Assembly: GCA_036674765.1 (NCBI GenBank)
Contig: JARVKI010000001.1
Coordinates: 682,001 to 746,000, forward strand
Direction: 5' to 3'
Length of the DNA stretch: 64,000 nt
From: Seiridium cupressi
Lineage: Eukaryota > Ascomycota > Sordariomycetes > Amphisphaeriales > Sporocadaceae
The notes under the pieces: model-generated
What the model was told of the DNA's origin: nothing
The model's input: the letters and a program-made list of their open reading frames with translations, nothing else
Database searches by the model: none
Program-made: the position numbers and the translations under genes
In this document: positions 61,797 to 64,000 of the stretch, in pieces
How the letters are laid out: every line of letters begins with the position of its first letter
How positions within the stretch are numbered: the stretch's first letter is position 1

Positions 61797-63825
61797 ATGG
61801 ACCAGCATCAGCAGCCGAGTGGTGGCTCGCCCACGGGATGGTCTGCCACCTCCACCGCAGGAGTGCCTACTACTTCATCAACAGGAGGTCAGAGCAGCGG
61901 CGGACCATCTGCCAACGCCGCCATGTTTGCCGCGAGGCAGGCAGCCAGCGAATTGGCACTTGAATATTATGCCGCCGCATTGTGTGGAATCATAGCAATC
62001 TTTATTATTGGTCACTGGACAAGACTACTCGTCAACAAGCGCAAAGTCCCAGGAGGTTTGGCGAAGGCAATGTCGCCACTCGCAGCTGTGTCAAGGTAAG
62101 TAAGAGGGAAAAGTAATTCAACTGAGAACTTCCCTGGCTGATACTTGTGGGACAGAGCTTTTCGACGCATCTTCATTCGAAAATTGCCCGGTTTCTCGTC
62201 AGCTGGCCATGGAGTCCTCTATACTGTGTATGTGGCCCTCAATGTAGGATTGTCCTTCTTTGGTCTGGACACGAGCCGAACGACAAACTTTGCTGCGCGG
62301 TTCGGATGGTGAGTGCGCACTCCTTCCAACCGTGATCTGGCACCAACTGAGAATATCGTAGGATGTCGGCTGCCAACTTCACTTTGGTTATATTCCTAGC
62401 TCTGAAGAACACCCCCCTGGCTATCCTCACTTCGTACTCGTACGAGCGCTTGAATCCACTTCACCAGATTGCTGGCTATGCCACAATCGTGTTTATGATC
62501 CTGCATGCCTCTCTATACTCGAGCTATTTCATCAAGCAGGGCAACTGGGACATCCTGCACGAGGACATCGTCACAGCTGGCATTGTGCTCGGCTTTGCCA
62601 TGTTTGCAAGCGGCGTGGAAGCCGTTGTCTTGCGGCGCTTCCAATACGAGCTGTTTTATGTTTTTCACATAGTTCTCTTCATCGTAATGGTCGTCACCTT
62701 GACTTTACATAGGCCTGAGCTCGACGCCGAGAAGGTAGGCATCATTGCTTGCAGCACGGCTGCACTCTGGCTTTCGGATCGACTCATTCGATTTGCTCGC
62801 CTCGTCTTCAATGGAGTCAACAACGAGGCGACCGTATATCCCTTGCCAAACGGCGGGACTCAAGTCCTGCTAAAGAAACCATTGCTTCGAGCTATTCCAG
62901 GCAAGCACTGTTTCGTTTGGCTCCCAAAAGTTCGACTATTCGAGACACATCCGTTCACTATTGTATCGAATTCGCCAACCGAGCTGATTGTCAACTCGTA
63001 CAGCGGTTTTACCAGAGACCTTGCCAAATACGCAAGAGTAAACCCGGGGGCATCCCTCAAAGTGTCGCTCGAGGGCCCTTATGGGACTTTCCCGGATCCC
63101 ATCGACTTTGATAAAGTACTGCTGGTTGCTGGGGGCTCAGGGGCAAGCTTCACGTTTGGCATGGCGTCAAACATGCTTGAAAGGATGACTGGAGATTTGG
63201 ACAAACAGATCGAGTTCATTTGGACCGTCAGGCACCACGGTTTGTGCCCTGTGTCCGAGACGAATGATAGGTTTGCTAATGTGACGTAGATAATTTGTCC
63301 TGGTTCTCAGACCATTTGGACGCAATACGGACACATACTCACGGATCAAGAGTAGCTCTACGCCTCCATGCCACCACATCAACACCCAAGGCTTCAGGGG
63401 TTACGGAGAAGCCGTCGACACAATCCCTCCAACCCACCGTCAGGTCTATCTCTTCGGCCGATCTTTCGCCCATAACACCCGTCTATGAAACGGAAAAGAA
63501 TGAACCTCTCATCAAGCCTAGCGACGTTTCCAATCTCGTGGGACCAGGCAAGGATCCCGAGAAAGATAGCGTTGGAGCCATTGTCTATCGCATGGGTCGG
63601 GGAACGATCGCGACAGGACCTATCGAGTTTCCGGTCGAACAAGGACGCCCAGATATAGCTGCGTTAATCAGAGAGGCCGTGAAGTCTGTCCCGAAGGACA
63701 AGAGAGTGCTCATCGCCGCTTGTGGTCCGGATGGTCTGGTGAAGGTCGTTAGGAACACAGCTGCTAGTCTCATCACCAAGGACGGCCCCGCTGTCGAACT
63801 TCACTGCGAACAGTTTGGATGGTGA
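61797..63825 (+). CDS. Ferric reductase transmembrane component (FRE/NOX family)
   Basis: Four exons, 61797-62095, 62156-62308, 62362-63239 and 63290-63825, 621 aa, all joins in phase. Donors are GTAAGT, GTGAGT and an unusual GTTTGT; acceptors are CAG, GTAG and GTAG. A Ser/Gly/Thr-rich extracellular N-terminus is followed by a first membrane helix (YYAAALCGIIAIFIIGHW), then the ferric-reductase-like membrane domain with heme-ligand His in HQIAGYATIVFMILHASLY and YVFHIVLF/TLHRP. Next are the FAD-binding domain (ETHPFTIVSN) and the NAD-binding domain (VAGGSGASFTF; CGPDGLV), and the FRE-type end ELHCEQFGW. The region between the NAD motifs holds an extra 60-residue Ser/Thr-rich, probably cytosolic loop (about 465-545). 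It reduces Fe3+ or Cu2+ at the plasma membrane ahead of uptake. No iron-permease or multicopper oxidase neighbour lies in the window. Confidence 0.94.
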
Positions 63826-64000
63826 GAGCGGATGATCATCGGTAGGCTAGAGTGTCAGTATACTTGGGGCTGGCGTTGTCTCTTACAGCAGGCGTGGAGT
63901 TTCAAGGTGCTTTTTGTACAATCGGAGCTGTAGCGATCTTCTTTGTCCTCAAATTGAGGATGACACCGACGAACAATCCATGTTACATATGTTATAATGC
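63826..64000. other. Downstream of ferric reductase, window end
   Basis: 3' untranslated sequence of the ferric reductase gene to the window edge; no further gene begins. Confidence 0.5.

Overview
The window is nuclear DNA of a filamentous ascomycete (Pezizomycotina). Genes carry short spliceosomal introns, mostly 50-150 nt with GTAAGT-type donors and YAG acceptors. They lie on both strands in no operon order. The protein set is typical of moulds: a fungal rhodopsin-domain membrane protein, a GPI-anchored Ser/Thr-rich wall protein with CFEM-like cysteines, a C2H2 plus fungal_trans regulator, an AHC1-type zinc finger, Vtc1 and a ferric reductase. The Rsp5 and Pab2 sequences look like Sordariomycetes, but that placement is an impression, not a test.

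Layout. 1-2368 (-): two-exon gene in which a seven-TM fungal rhodopsin domain reads without a break into an L-fucose-permease-type MFS carrier, cut by the window edge. 4885-5693 (+): PSST/20-kDa iron-sulfur subunit of complex I. 6938-7513 (-): GPI-anchored cell-wall protein. About 8340-10470 (+): decayed NACHT-ankyrin (NLR-type) gene. 10664-11545 (-): Hv1-type voltage-gated proton channel. 12000-12998 (-): class 1A dihydroorotate dehydrogenase, divergent from 13650-15772 (+), a 3-hydroxyacyl-CoA dehydrogenase fused to a YWTD/LDL-receptor-B-like propeller. 17320-18119 (+): nuclear poly(A)-binding protein (Pab2/PABPN1). 20652-23522 (+): Rsp5/HulA C2-WW-HECT ubiquitin ligase. 25793-27775 (-): AHC1-like ADA-complex zinc-finger protein. 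31069-31809 (+): Alba-domain protein. 32647-33122 (-): Vtc1. 34293-34853 (+): Tctex1 dynein light chain. 37725-38714 (+): F-box-like protein. 40281-41832 (+): choline-phosphate cytidylyltransferase. 48820-52301 (+): C2H2/fungal_trans transcription factor. 54195-56987 (+): Crp1/Mdg1-type CBM48 protein. 61797-63825 (+): ferric reductase.

The genes do not form one pathway or a biosynthetic cluster; this is a mixed housekeeping and surface-function neighbourhood. Two gene-poor stretches (41.8-48.8 kb and 57.0-61.8 kb) contain only unrecognised ORFs. The most unusual items are the rhodopsin-MFS fusion, the dehydrogenase-propeller fusion, the protein-like reading frame beyond the Pab2 stop codon, the Hv1 channel with lysine at the third gating-charge position, the NLR relic, and a 904-nt intron in the Crp1-like gene holding a 266-codon ORF. 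Exon limits were read by eye from splice signals, codon phase and remembered family sequences; no alignment or transcript data were available.
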